The notes under the pieces: generated by a model
Told to the model about the DNA's origin: nothing
What the model saw: only the letters and a program-made list of their open reading frames with translations
Database searches by the model: none
From: Bacteroides sp.
GTDB lineage: Bacteria; Bacteroidota; Bacteroidia; Bacteroidales; Muribaculaceae
DNA: 46,939 bases
Direction: 5' to 3'
Assembly (NCBI GenBank): GCA_014801865.1
Contig: JAAVDH010000040.1
Coordinates: 1 to 46,939 of the forward strand
Shown here: positions 8,171-16,311 of the stretch, in pieces
Numbering within the stretch: position 1 is the stretch's first letter
Layout of the letters: each line of letters opens with the position of its first letter
Made by a program: the position numbers and the translations under genes

Positions 8171-9688
8171 ATGAAAAGCAACTACTTTGATACCGCGGCC
8201 GGAACCGCCGCGACCGGACGTGAGGCTGAATGGCGTAAGGCGTTGCGCGACGGAATGAGTGCCAAAGAACGTACGGCCATTCCCCGCGTGAAGATGCCTG
8301 AGCTCCCCGCAGATTATCGTGTGACCTGCAATGAGGAGGTGAATTGCGGACTTTCGGAAGAACAGGCTGTGCTTGAGGCTACCCGTTGCATGGACTGTCC
8401 CGACCCTCAGTGTGTCAACGGCTGTCCCGTAGGTATAGATATCCCGGGATTTATAAAGAATATACAGCGCCGTCACTACGGAGAGGCGCTGAGGGTAATC
8501 AATCTCACCAGTGCCCTCCCGGCAGTGTGCGGACGTGTTTGCCCTCAGGAAAAGCAGTGTGAAAGCCGCTGCATATATCATAAGATGAGGAAGCATCCCG
8601 TGGCTATAGGCTACCTTGAGCGTTATGCCGCCGACAGCGGGGCACAACTCCGCGAGGCCGAAACGCAGGATACCGATTCTCAGGCCATACAGACAGTGAC
8701 TGAGGGAGGTGTGAAAGTGGCGGTGGTGGGCTCAGGCCCTGCCGGACTTTCGTTTGCAGGCTCAATGGCAGCGTATGGCTATGATGTGACAGTGTATGAG
8801 GCGCTGCACGAGATAGGTGGCGTGCTGAAATACGGTATCCCGGAATTTCGCCTTCCCAATCGCGTTGTCGACTTAGAGATAGAATCACTCAGACGTCGCG
8901 GAGTGAAGTTTGTTACCGACTGCGTTGTTGGTAAAACCCTCAGCTACGATGATCTGCTGGAGATGGGCTACGAAGGTATATTCGTAGGCAGCGGTGCGGG
9001 ATTACCCCGATTCATGGGTATTCCTGGTGAGAATCTCATAGGTGTGATGTCGAGCAATGAGTACCTTACCCGCGTCAATCTCATGGGTGCCGGACAGCCG
9101 GGACATGATACTCCCGTGGCACGCGGCCGAGTTGCCGCCATCATCGGCGGTGGCAATACTGCCATGGATTCCGTGCGTACCGCCCGCCGCATGGGTGCCG
9201 AGAAGGTGATGCTCGTATACCGTCGCGGTGAGGAAGAGATGCCCGCGCGCATCGAGGAAATAAAACATGCCAAGGAGGAGGGTGTGGAATTCATGACCCT
9301 ATGTAATCCTATAGAATATATCGGTGACGAGGGCGGCCACGTTAGGATGATGCGTGTGCAGCGCATGGCGCTCGGCGAGCCTGACGAATCGGGCCGACGC
9401 TCACCCGTGCCCGTCGAGGGTGCGATCGACGAAATACCTGTCGATATGGTGATAGTGAGTGTGGGTGTATCGCCCAATCCTCTGATACCTCATTCATTCG
9501 AAGGCCTGGAAGTGAGCCGCCGCGGCACTATCGTGGTAGATGATGCCACGATGCAGTCATCGCTGGCTCCGTTATATGCCGGAGGCGACATTGTGCGCGG
9601 TGGTGCAACCGTGATTCTCGCTATGGGCGACGGTCGCCGAGCCGCCGAATCAATGCATCGAAATCTCACTGAAAAGTGTGCAAAATAA
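8171..9688 (+). CDS. nfnB: NfnB-like NADPH-dependent glutamate synthase / transhydrogenase large subunit
   Basis: A 505-residue protein of the GltD/NfnB family. The N-terminal domain has eight cysteines for two [4Fe-4S] clusters (CMDCPDPQCVNGC and CGRVCPQEKQCESRC). It is followed by an FAD Rossmann motif (VAVVGSGPAGLSFAG) and an NADPH Rossmann motif (AAIIGGGNTAMDSVRTARR). The length is about 35-40 residues above the usual 460-470, through a longer N-terminus. The gap to nfnA is 9 bases, so they form one operon. In this pair NfnB binds NADPH and probably the deep flavin that bifurcates electrons. No GltB-type large subunit is near, which favours the transhydrogenase reading. Confidence 0.9.
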   Translation: MKSNYFDTAAGTAATGREAEWRKALRDGMSAKERTAIPRVKMPELPADYRVTCNEEVNCGLSEEQAVLEATRCMDCPDPQCVNGCPVGIDIPGFIKNIQRRHYGEALRVINLTSALPAVCGRVCPQEKQCESRCIYHKMRKHPVAIGYLERYAADSGAQLREAETQDTDSQAIQTVTEGGVKVAVVGSGPAGLSFAGSMAAYGYDVTVYEALHEIGGVLKYGIPEFRLPNRVVDLEIESLRRRGVKFVTDCVVGKTLSYDDLLEMGYEGIFVGSGAGLPRFMGIPGENLIGVMSSNEYLTRVNLMGAGQPGHDTPVARGRVAAIIGGGNTAMDSVRTARRMGAEKVMLVYRRGEEEMPARIEEIKHAKEEGVEFMTLCNPIEYIGDEGGHVRMMRVQRMALGEPDESGRRSPVPVEGAIDEIPVDMVIVSVGVSPNPLIPHSFEGLEVSRRGTIVVDDATMQSSLAPLYAGGDIVRGGATVILAMGDGRRAAESMHRNLTEKCAK

Positions 9689-9715
9689 GATGAGAATTTT
9701 TTAAGTATCAAAATA

Positions 9716-9747
9716 TTTGGCCATTAGCGAGATTTTTCGTTACTTTG
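9716..9747 (+). promoter_or_regulatory. Promoter of the rpmB-rpmG-DUF4295 operon
   Basis: TTTGG at 9716-9720 and TACTTTG at 9741-9747 have the right spacing for a -33/-7 pair. The -7 box has one base fewer than the TAnnTTTG consensus. The resulting leader is about 125 bases. Confidence 0.6.
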
Positions 9748-9774
9748 CACTCTGTTTTGTGGCCCCTGCTGAAA

Positions 9775-9801
9775 ATCGCTTAGAATGATGCACTTAGCGA
9801 T
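9775..9801 (+). promoter_or_regulatory. Leader hairpin upstream of rpmB
   Basis: ATCGCT (9775-9780) and AGCGAT (9796-9801) pair across a 15-base loop in the long leader of the ribosomal protein operon. Ribosomal protein leaders often bind one of their own products, so this is a candidate autoregulatory site. The stem is short and I recognise no known motif. Confidence 0.35.
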
Positions 9802-9878
9802 GATATGAGAAAGCAATGCCGCATTACGCCAATCGTTAAATAAATTAACTACAAGAGATAAGATAAACTTCAACAGCC

Positions 9879-10136
9879 ATGTCAAAGATTTGTCAAATTA
9901 CAGGCAAGAAGGCGATGGTGGGTAACAACGTTTCGCACTCGAAGCGTCGCACCAAGCGCACATTCAATGTCAACCTCTTCAACAAGAAGTTCTACTGGGT
10001 TGAAGAAGACATGTGGATTACTCTCACAATTTCTGCCGCCGGTCTGCGCACTATCAACAAGAAAGGCCTCAATGCCGCTATCAAGGAAGCCGCAGAAAAG
10101 GGTTATTTAACTGATATCAAAACCTTAGAATTCTAA
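9879..10136 (+). CDS. rpmB: Large-subunit ribosomal protein bL28
   Basis: An 85-residue basic protein starting [20 protein letters not shown], with the typical L28 features [29 protein letters not shown] and a short C-terminus. It belongs to the 50S subunit. It is the first gene of a three-gene operon, with the L33 start 6 bases after its stop. The length is normal for Bacteroidota. Confidence 0.97.
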   Translation: MSKICQITGKKAMVGNNVSHSKRRTKRTFNVNLFNKKFYWVEEDMWITLTISAAGLRTINKKGLNAAIKEAAEKGYLTDIKTLEF

Positions 10137-10142
10137 ACAACA

Positions 10143-10331
10143 ATGGCAAAGAAAGCTAAAGGTAACCGCGTGCAGGTAATTCTCGAATGCACCGAACATA
10201 AGGCCAGTGGTATGCCCGGCACTTCACGCTACATCACCACTAAGAACCGCAAGAACACTACCGAACGTCTTGAGCTTAAGAAGTACAACCCCATCCTCAA
10301 GCGTGTAACTGTTCACAAGGAAATTAAATAA
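10143..10331 (+). CDS. rpmG: Large-subunit ribosomal protein bL33
   Basis: A 62-residue basic protein with the L33 pattern [15 protein letters not shown], then [21 protein letters not shown] and a short basic end. It has a single cysteine and lacks the paired CxxC motifs, so it is the zinc-independent form. The spacing of 6 bases after rpmB supports one transcript. Confidence 0.97.
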   Translation: MAKKAKGNRVQVILECTEHKASGMPGTSRYITTKNRKNTTERLELKKYNPILKRVTVHKEIK

Positions 10332-10378
10332 TCGGGAATTTTTTTATTAATTCGGTAACCCTAATCAACCTCTAAGAT

Positions 10379-10528
10379 ATGGCAAAGAAAACCGTTGCAT
10401 CGCTTCAGAAGGGCGAAGGTCGCACCTATAGCAAGGTAATCAAGGTGGTTAAGTCACCCAAGACCGGAGCTTATACCTTCCAGGAACAGATGGTTCCCAA
10501 CGATGCCGTAAAGGACGTTCTTAAGTAA
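10379..10528 (+). CDS. DUF4295 small ribosome-associated protein
   Basis: A 49-residue, lysine-rich protein starting MAKKTVASLQKGEGRTYSKV and ending DAVKDVLK. It is a DUF4295 member, found in Bacteroidota directly after rpmB and rpmG. Gene order and charge argue for a ribosomal subunit component. I recall that a Bacteroidota-specific large-subunit protein has been named bL38, but I cannot confirm here that it is this family. It lies 47 bases after rpmG. In many Bacteroidales ftsY follows; here it does not. Confidence 0.88.
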   Translation: MAKKTVASLQKGEGRTYSKVIKVVKSPKTGAYTFQEQMVPNDAVKDVLK

Positions 10529-10582
10529 GATCGCACTTATACATAATCTCTCCCCTCAAAAAAAATCACTCTCACCGCTTTC

Positions 10583-10635
10583 CAGGCTGCCTGACATCGT
10601 CGCTATCAAACCATGGCGTATGTTAAGGCAGCCTG
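10583..10635. repeat. Ten-base inverted repeat after the ribosomal operon
   Basis: CAGGCTGCCT (10583-10592) and AGGCAGCCTG (10626-10635) are perfect inverses with a 33-base loop. A second, smaller inverse (GCGATT 10656-10661, AATCGC 10670-10675) is followed by four T residues and may act as the operon terminator. The rest of the 435-base gap from 10529 to 10963 holds the candidate RNA at 10834 and two promoters. Confidence 0.55.
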
Positions 10636-10795
10636 AAGTGCATCTATGCCCTATGGCGATTCACCGGATAATCGCTTTTAAGTTGGTTTGTTAAAGGTGC
10701 GTTGTGTAATGTCGTCAGGATCCGGCCTCCTCTGATCGTCATTCCTCCTCATATGTTGCGAATATAGTTAAGAAAAGTTAATTATCGCTATGGGA

Positions 10796-10827
10796 TTTGG
10801 AGGATATGGACAAACTTTATACCTTTG
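10796..10827 (+). promoter_or_regulatory. Strong -33/-7 promoter for a short RNA upstream of cvpA
   Basis: TTTGG begins at 10796 and TACCTTTG spans 10820-10827, with 20 bases between TTTG and the -7 box. This is one of the best consensus matches in the window, yet it lies about 140 bases before the next start codon and 65 bases before a terminator. Confidence 0.75.
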
Positions 10828-10833
10828 CACCAG

Positions 10834-10897
10834 TTTTCATGGTATTAGATTTAAGGTAAGAAGATTATTCGTCGTGACGACGAGTAATTTTTTTTTT
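10834..10897 (+). ncRNA. Candidate small RNA or attenuated leader of about 64 nt
   Basis: The expected start from the 10820-10827 box is near 10834. A hairpin follows at 10865-10887, in which TTATTCGTCGT pairs with ACGACGAGTAA with one wobble and a tight centre. Ten T residues come next (10888-10897), the layout of an intrinsic terminator. A six-codon frame, ATG to TAA (MVLDLR), precedes the stem. It could be a free-standing sRNA, or a leader peptide with an attenuator controlling cvpA-sufB. No known RNA family is recognised, and the boundaries are estimates. Confidence 0.5.
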
Positions 10898-10950
10898 GTT
10901 TATACACATTCCGTACCCATACCCGGTCCTTTAGTCAGAGGATTTTTCAT

Positions 10951-10958
10951 TAATTTTG
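10951..10958 (+). promoter_or_regulatory. Promoter -7 box immediately before cvpA
   Basis: TAATTTTG matches TAnnTTTG and ends 5 bases before the ATG at 10964. A start of transcription at the usual distance would give a leaderless or nearly leaderless mRNA. Confidence 0.55.
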
Positions 10959-10963
10959 CATCC

Positions 10964-11533
10964 ATGAATCTGCTTGATATCATACTGCTTGTGGTGACTA
11001 CTGCGGCGCTCCTGTTAGGGATGCGTAAAGGGGTCATCAGTCAGGTTGGCGACATTGCGGCCATGGTGGCCGGAGTGGCGGTATGCCGACTTATGCCTGA
11101 GCGTGCCATGCAGTTGAGCCGCCTCATAGTGGGCGACCGCATGGGCGATATGGCTACGGTAGGATGGATAGAAAAGGGGATAGGCTATATGCTGCTGTTT
11201 GCTGTGGTATATATAGCCGTTAAGATAGTGGCACGTCTACTGCGCACGATAACTCATGCCGCCATGCTTGGTCCCGTCGACCGTGTATGTGGTTCGCTAT
11301 TTATGGCGGCAAAGTGTCTGCTGGGGCTCAGTATAGTGCTCAATGTGTGGCTGTTTATTTCGGCAAAGCCTACGCTTACCGATGGATGTCACAAGAGTCT
11401 GCGTCCGCTTCATGAGGCGGTTATCAGTTTCGCTCCGTCACTCCTTGGAACTTTTTCCGATGGTGTATCCGGACTCGGAGATACGGATAATGCTTCTGTT
11501 GATGCGGGGACAACTAACCATGTCGCTATCTGA
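10964..11533 (+). CDS. cvpA: CvpA family inner membrane protein
   Basis: A 189-residue protein with about four hydrophobic segments: residues 3-20, 28-45, a long one around IGYMLLFAVVYIAVKIV, and CLLGLSIVLNVWLFI. The opening MNLLDIILLVVTTAALLLGMRKG is typical of CvpA proteins, which have been linked to colicin V production and envelope stress tolerance; the molecular role is unknown. The frame is open upstream to 10790, but that stretch covers the candidate RNA and promoters, so I start at 10964. sufB follows after 31 bases. The cvpA-suf order is common in Bacteroidales. Confidence 0.85.
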   Translation: MNLLDIILLVVTTAALLLGMRKGVISQVGDIAAMVAGVAVCRLMPERAMQLSRLIVGDRMGDMATVGWIEKGIGYMLLFAVVYIAVKIVARLLRTITHAAMLGPVDRVCGSLFMAAKCLLGLSIVLNVWLFISAKPTLTDGCHKSLRPLHEAVISFAPSLLGTFSDGVSGLGDTDNASVDAGTTNHVAI

Positions 11534-11564
11534 ATTGTTGATAAGATAGATTAGAATAGTTCCG

Positions 11565-13019
11565 ATGAATAACGAACAGAACAACGATATAATTGACGAC
11601 GTAACTTCGGGTGAGTATAAGTATGGCTTCCATAGCGATGTGGAGACCGAAAAGATACCCGTCGGACTCAGTGAAGACGTCATACGCCTCATCTCGCAGA
11701 AGAAAGGCGAACCCGAGTGGATGCTCGAATTCCGTCTCAAAGCCTACCGCCATTGGCTTACTCTGGAGATGCCCAAATGGGCACACCTCAATATACCTGA
11801 AATAGATTTTCAGGCCATAAGTTACTATGCAGCTCCGCAGAAGAAGAAAGAAGGACCCAAGGACCTCAGTGAAGTCGATCCCGAACTCCTTGATACGTTT
11901 AACAAGCTCGGCATACCGCTTGAGGAGCAGAAACAGCTTTCGGGCATGGCCGTTGACGCGGTGTTTGACTCTGTGAGCGTAAAGACCACCCATCGCGAGA
12001 AACTTGCCGAACTGGGTATCATATTCTGTTCTATCTCCGAGGCTGTAAAGGATTATCCTGATCTGGTGAAACGCTATCTCGGCTCAGTAGTGTCGTATCG
12101 CGACAACTTCTTTGCAGCACTTAATTCCGCAGTATTCTCCGACGGTTCTTTTGTATACATTCCCAAGGGTGTGCGCTGTCCGATGGAGCTGTCCACCTAT
12201 TTCCGTATCAATGCTTCGGGCACAGGACAGTTTGAACGTACACTTATCGTGGCCGACGACGATGCCTACGTGAGCTACCTCGAAGGCTGTACCGCTCCCA
12301 TGCGTGATGAAAATCAGCTTCATGCCGCCATCGTAGAAATCGTGGTCGAAGACCGTGCCGAGGTGAAATACTCTACCGTACAGAACTGGTATGCCGGCGA
12401 CAAGGAAGGACGCGGAGGTATCTACAATTTCGTGACCAAGCGCGGACTCTGCCGCGGTGATTACTCCAAGCTGTCATGGACTCAGGTAGAGACCGGCTCG
12501 GCAATCACCTGGAAATATCCCTCATGTGTGCTTGCCGGCGAAGGTTCGGTGGGAGAGTTCTACTCCGTAGCCGTGACGCGCAACTATCAGCAGGCCGATA
12601 CCGGCACCAAGATGATTCACGTGGGTCGCAATTCACGAAGCACCATCGTAAGCAAGGGTATCTCGGCCGGACACAGCGAGAACTCTTACCGCGGTCTCGT
12701 CAAGGTTGCTCCCAATGCTGACGGATGCCGCAACTACACGCAGTGCGACAGTCTGCTTCTGAGCAGTACCTGCGGCGCCCACACCTTCCCCTACATTGAT
12801 GTGCTCAACGAGACCGCCGTAGTGGAACATGAGGCGACAACCTCGAAAATCTCCGAGGACCAGATATTTTACTGCAACCAGCGCGGCATACCTACCGAGG
12901 AAGCAGTGGGCCTTATCGTCAACGGCTATGCCAAGGAAGTAATGAACAAGCTCCCCATGGAGTTTGCCGTCGAAGCACAGAAACTGTTACAGATATCGCT
13001 CGAAGGGTCAGTAGGATAA
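11565..13019 (+). CDS. sufB: Fe-S cluster assembly scaffold protein SufB
   Basis: A 484-residue SufB of normal length. SufB, SufC and SufD form the complex on which iron-sulfur clusters are built before transfer to target proteins in the cytoplasm. Conserved stretches include [47 protein letters not shown] and, near the C-terminus, [17 protein letters not shown]. It follows cvpA after 31 bases. Unusually, sufC, sufD and sufS do not follow: a new promoter and a TlpA-like gene come next, with no terminator evident. The protein itself shows no sign of decay. Confidence 0.95.
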   Translation: MNNEQNNDIIDDVTSGEYKYGFHSDVETEKIPVGLSEDVIRLISQKKGEPEWMLEFRLKAYRHWLTLEMPKWAHLNIPEIDFQAISYYAAPQKKKEGPKDLSEVDPELLDTFNKLGIPLEEQKQLSGMAVDAVFDSVSVKTTHREKLAELGIIFCSISEAVKDYPDLVKRYLGSVVSYRDNFFAALNSAVFSDGSFVYIPKGVRCPMELSTYFRINASGTGQFERTLIVADDDAYVSYLEGCTAPMRDENQLHAAIVEIVVEDRAEVKYSTVQNWYAGDKEGRGGIYNFVTKRGLCRGDYSKLSWTQVETGSAITWKYPSCVLAGEGSVGEFYSVAVTRNYQQADTGTKMIHVGRNSRSTIVSKGISAGHSENSYRGLVKVAPNADGCRNYTQCDSLLLSSTCGAHTFPYIDVLNETAVVEHEATTSKISEDQIFYCNQRGIPTEEAVGLIVNGYAKEVMNKLPMEFAVEAQKLLQISLEGSVG

Positions 13020-13123
13020 TTGCATACATTCCGTAGGGTGATTGCATAGAGTATGTGCACTTCCAATACACTCCGCCACTAAAACACTCCCCTCAAACTC
13101 TTGGTAATGTGGCAAAAAAGATT

Positions 13124-13131
13124 TAACTTTG
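13124..13131 (+). promoter_or_regulatory. Promoter -7 box of the TlpA-DUF6029-Omp28 operon
   Basis: TAACTTTG with TTGG at 13101 (about 20 bases between). The ATG at 13194 leaves a leader of about 55 bases. Confidence 0.7.
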
Positions 13132-13193
13132 CCATATATAGGTTCTTTTCTCAGATCGCATTAAAAAACTCTACACTCTAACTCTATACTCTT

Positions 13194-13688
13194 ATGAAAC
13201 TTCTAAAGAGCTTCGTCGCAGCTATGTTTATCCTCATGGGATGTGCGGCGGCCAATGCACAGCTTCCTTCCGTGACACTTAAGACCCTTGATGGCAAGAC
13301 TGTAAATACATCCGAAATCTCCAACGACGGCAAACCCTGGGTACTCACCTTCTTCGCTACATGGTGCAAACCCTGCAACCGCGAGCTTAAGGCCATACAT
13401 GAAGTCTATCCCGACTGGCAGGAAGAGACCGGTATGAAAGTCGTGGCCGTATCTGTTGATGAAGCCCAGAATATGAACAAGGTGCGCCCCCTCGTTGACT
13501 CCGAAGGTTGGGAATATGAGATACTTCTTGATCCCAACAGCGACCTGCGTCGTCAGCTCGGCATACAGATGATACCTCATTGCCTCATCATCGACGGCAA
13601 CGGCAAGATAGCCGAGAGCCGCAGCGGCTATACCGAGGGTGCCGAGTCACACATCATCGAGAAGATACGCGAGCTCGAGGGTAAGTAA
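13194..13688 (+). CDS. Exported TlpA-like thiol-disulfide oxidoreductase
   Basis: A 164-residue thioredoxin-fold protein. The active site is WCKPC (Cys58 and Cys61), and the cis-proline loop is IQMIPHCLIID. The N-terminus is a signal peptide; ANAQ offers a signal peptidase I site, while LMGC at residue 17 is a possible lipobox, so it may be soluble periplasmic or lipid-anchored. Such proteins reduce or rearrange disulfides of exported proteins. It heads an operon with DUF6029, an Omp28-related protein that also carries a CxxC, and a tail-bearing protein. These could be its substrates, but that is inference. Confidence 0.92.
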   Translation: MKLLKSFVAAMFILMGCAAANAQLPSVTLKTLDGKTVNTSEISNDGKPWVLTFFATWCKPCNRELKAIHEVYPDWQEETGMKVVAVSVDEAQNMNKVRPLVDSEGWEYEILLDPNSDLRRQLGIQMIPHCLIIDGNGKIAESRSGYTEGAESHIIEKIRELEGK

Positions 13689-13781
13689 TCCATCACCCTC
13701 CCTCTCCACCCCTAATAGCGTCGGGATCGTATATCCCACGCTTCACCTCCTATCCAGTCATACCCCCCATCACATTCATAT

Positions 13782-15470
13782 ATGTCACGCCTCAGCACAC
13801 TTATGCTCCTGTCGGCTCTCGCCCTTCAGGCTTCGGCCATAGAGGGAGTGCAGCTCCACGGCAGCATACAGAGCGACATCCTATTTCCCGACGGAAAGAT
13901 CAATAACAACGGTACAGAAATCGACGACAAGGTGTTGACCAATACCTATGCCGATCTCGGCCTCACCAGTCGATATGTAGATGCCGGACTCCGATTTGAA
14001 TATCTCCAGCACCCTCTGCCCATCTTCGTCGAGCCCGACTTCAAGGGATGGGGTGTGCCATATTTCTATGTCAAGGGCAAATACAAAGGTCTGGAGCTTA
14101 CCGCCGGTGACGTATATGAACAGTTTGGCAGCGGACTGATACTGCGTACCTACGAGGATCGCGCCGTAGGCATTGACAATGCCATCCGTGGTGGCCGACT
14201 GAAGGTAAACTGCCTTGACGGACTTCGCTTCACTGTGCTCGGAGGACTTCAGCGACGCTATTTCGACTGGCCCGATCGCTCAGTGTTGGGTGGTGCCGAC
14301 CTCGAGTTTGATATCAACAGCTACTCCAGTGCACTGCGTGACCGCAATATCACCTGGACCATCGGAGGCTCTTACGTCATAAAGCATGAAAAGGACGAAG
14401 ACATCCTCGTGCCGGGCTCAAACTATCGCCTCAATCTTCCTCTCAATGTCAACGCCTTTGACGTGCGTACACAGTTTTACCGCAACAGCTTCAACCTTCT
14501 CGGTGAGTTCGCGTGGAAAAACAATGACCCCTCCGTCAAAAACCACTACATCTACAAGACCGGTACAGCCTACCTCCTCTCGGCTTCATACTCGCGTTCA
14601 GGATGGAGTGCATTCGTTCAGGCCAAGCGCAGCGAGAATATGTCATTCCGTAGCCAGCGTGCCGAGAACGGTATGGCCAGTTTCGTCAACTACATGCCAC
14701 CCTTTGCCTATCAGCACACCTATACACTGGCCTCGATGTATCCCTACGCCACTCAGTACGAGACCGGCGAATGGGCCTTCCAGGCAGCCGGAGTGTACAC
14801 CTTCAAGCGCCATACACCCCTTGGAGGCAAGTACGGCACTAAACTTCGCCTGAATGTGAGCTACATCCGCAGCCTCAAGGAGAAGGATGGCGGCAAAGCT
14901 GCTGACGCTACCCTCAAAGTGCCCAATACCACTTATGGCACCGACGGCCCCAAGACCGAATTCTTCGGCATGGGAGCCCTTAACTATGCCGACATCAATC
15001 TGCAGATGGAGAAGCGTATAGTACGCGACTTCAACCTCAATCTCATGTATATGTACCAGAAGTACAACAATGCAGTGCTCTCCACCGAAGAGTCAGAGGA
15101 ACATGAAGACCCCATCGGCATGATTAACTCCCATATCTTCGTGGCCGAAGGCAAGTGGAAGATAAACAAACGCAACACCCTACGTGCCGAAGCTCAGTAC
15201 CTCACTACCCGTCAGGCCAAGAAAGACTGGGTATTCGGTCTTCTGGAATACTCTCTGGCTCCCTACCTGATGTTCTCGGTAAGCGACCAGTGGAACTGCG
15301 GCAAAACCAAGGAACACTACTATATGTTCAACGTCACGGGCAACTACAAGAATAACCGACTCATGCTCGGCTACGGCCGCACACGCGAGGGCTTCAACTG
15401 CTCAGGAGGTGTATGCCGCTTCGTGCCCGAGTCAAAGGGATTCCAGATATCCTACAACTATAACTTCTAA
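13782..15470 (+). CDS. DUF6029 family outer-membrane-type protein
   Basis: A 562-residue protein with a short signal peptide (MSRLSTLMLLSALALQASA). It then runs as aromatic-rich beta strands to a terminal YNYNF, the usual end of an outer membrane barrel. The fit is with DUF6029, a Bacteroidota family of unknown function, usually found beside TlpA-like and Omp28-like genes as here. Two cysteines near the C-terminus (NCSGGVC) could form a disulfide. The 93-base gap after the TlpA-like gene contains no clear promoter or terminator, so one operon is likely. Confidence 0.8.
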   Translation: MSRLSTLMLLSALALQASAIEGVQLHGSIQSDILFPDGKINNNGTEIDDKVLTNTYADLGLTSRYVDAGLRFEYLQHPLPIFVEPDFKGWGVPYFYVKGKYKGLELTAGDVYEQFGSGLILRTYEDRAVGIDNAIRGGRLKVNCLDGLRFTVLGGLQRRYFDWPDRSVLGGADLEFDINSYSSALRDRNITWTIGGSYVIKHEKDEDILVPGSNYRLNLPLNVNAFDVRTQFYRNSFNLLGEFAWKNNDPSVKNHYIYKTGTAYLLSASYSRSGWSAFVQAKRSENMSFRSQRAENGMASFVNYMPPFAYQHTYTLASMYPYATQYETGEWAFQAAGVYTFKRHTPLGGKYGTKLRLNVSYIRSLKEKDGGKAADATLKVPNTTYGTDGPKTEFFGMGALNYADINLQMEKRIVRDFNLNLMYMYQKYNNAVLSTEESEEHEDPIGMINSHIFVAEGKWKINKRNTLRAEAQYLTTRQAKKDWVFGLLEYSLAPYLMFSVSDQWNCGKTKEHYYMFNVTGNYKNNRLMLGYGRTREGFNCSGGVCRFVPESKGFQISYNYNF

Positions 15471-15488
15471 TCCAACCCTCTCTCACCT

Positions 15489-16292
15489 ATGAACAAAGCT
15501 TTTCCAACCCTCCTTTTCGGAGTTGCCGCCGGAGCGATGATGCTCGTCTCCTGCGATAATATCGATAAAGATGACCGCTACATTGAGTTGCCTGTAGCCG
15601 AAGTGCAGCGCACGGTGCTTCTCGAGGATTTCACCGGACAGAACTGTAAGAACTGCCCCAACGCCCACGAAGCCATTCATGCCCTCCAGGAACAGTATGG
15701 CGATGCTCTGATAGCTGTCAGTATCCACCCTGCGGGCAACGGACTTGTATATGACGAAGCTACTTATGGCTCAGCCGGACTCGGCACAGAGGACGGACGA
15801 CTGATAGCCGCATCTGCCGGAGCCGGAACAACACTTCCTACCGGACAGGTAGACCGTAGCACCGGCCTTATCGACTACCCCTCATGGGCTAATGAGGTGC
15901 GCAACTCCGTTGAACGCACGTCCACCATCACCTGTTCAGGCGCAGCCGTTGCCGACTCCGACTCTGTCACCGTCAATCTAAGCGTGCGTTCAGGCGAAGA
16001 ATTCAAGGGCACAGTCAACGTATGGGTGCTCGAAGACAGTGTAGTGGCACGCCAGCTCCTCCCCAACGGCAAGCGCGACAACAACTACATCCACAATCAC
16101 CTCCTGCGCCAGTGCATCACTCCCGCCCTCGGACGTCAGGTGACCTATCAGCGCAATGTAACTGCTGATGAACGCTACTCACTCCCTGTCAAGTCATATT
16201 GGAACGTAGCCAATATACGCGTCATAGCCTTCTTCGCTGATGAAAATGGCGTAGTAGAGCAGGCCTACAACATTCCTACCGAGAATAAGTAA
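15489..16292 (+). CDS. Omp28-related outer membrane lipoprotein
   Basis: A 267-residue lipoprotein with its lipobox cysteine at residue 22 (MMLVSC). A thioredoxin-like region follows with LLEDFTGQNCKNCPNAHEAI, so a CxxC pair sits at Cys53 and Cys56 in the place of a redox site. The C-terminal half (from about residue 140) is beta-rich. Omp28-related proteins were first described as surface proteins of Porphyromonas; their role is unclear. The start is 18 bases after DUF6029. The partner TlpA-like protein at 13194 may keep this CxxC in its required redox state. Confidence 0.85.
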   Translation: MNKAFPTLLFGVAAGAMMLVSCDNIDKDDRYIELPVAEVQRTVLLEDFTGQNCKNCPNAHEAIHALQEQYGDALIAVSIHPAGNGLVYDEATYGSAGLGTEDGRLIAASAGAGTTLPTGQVDRSTGLIDYPSWANEVRNSVERTSTITCSGAAVADSDSVTVNLSVRSGEEFKGTVNVWVLEDSVVARQLLPNGKRDNNYIHNHLLRQCITPALGRQVTYQRNVTADERYSLPVKSYWNVANIRVIAFFADENGVVEQAYNIPTENK

Positions 16293-16311
16293 AATAGATA
16301 TAGATACAGAT

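Noticed and set aside
10790-10963. N-terminal extension of CvpA by 58 residues
   Set aside because: The stretch includes a promoter and a terminator-like hairpin, and CvpA relatives start at the MNLLD methionine.
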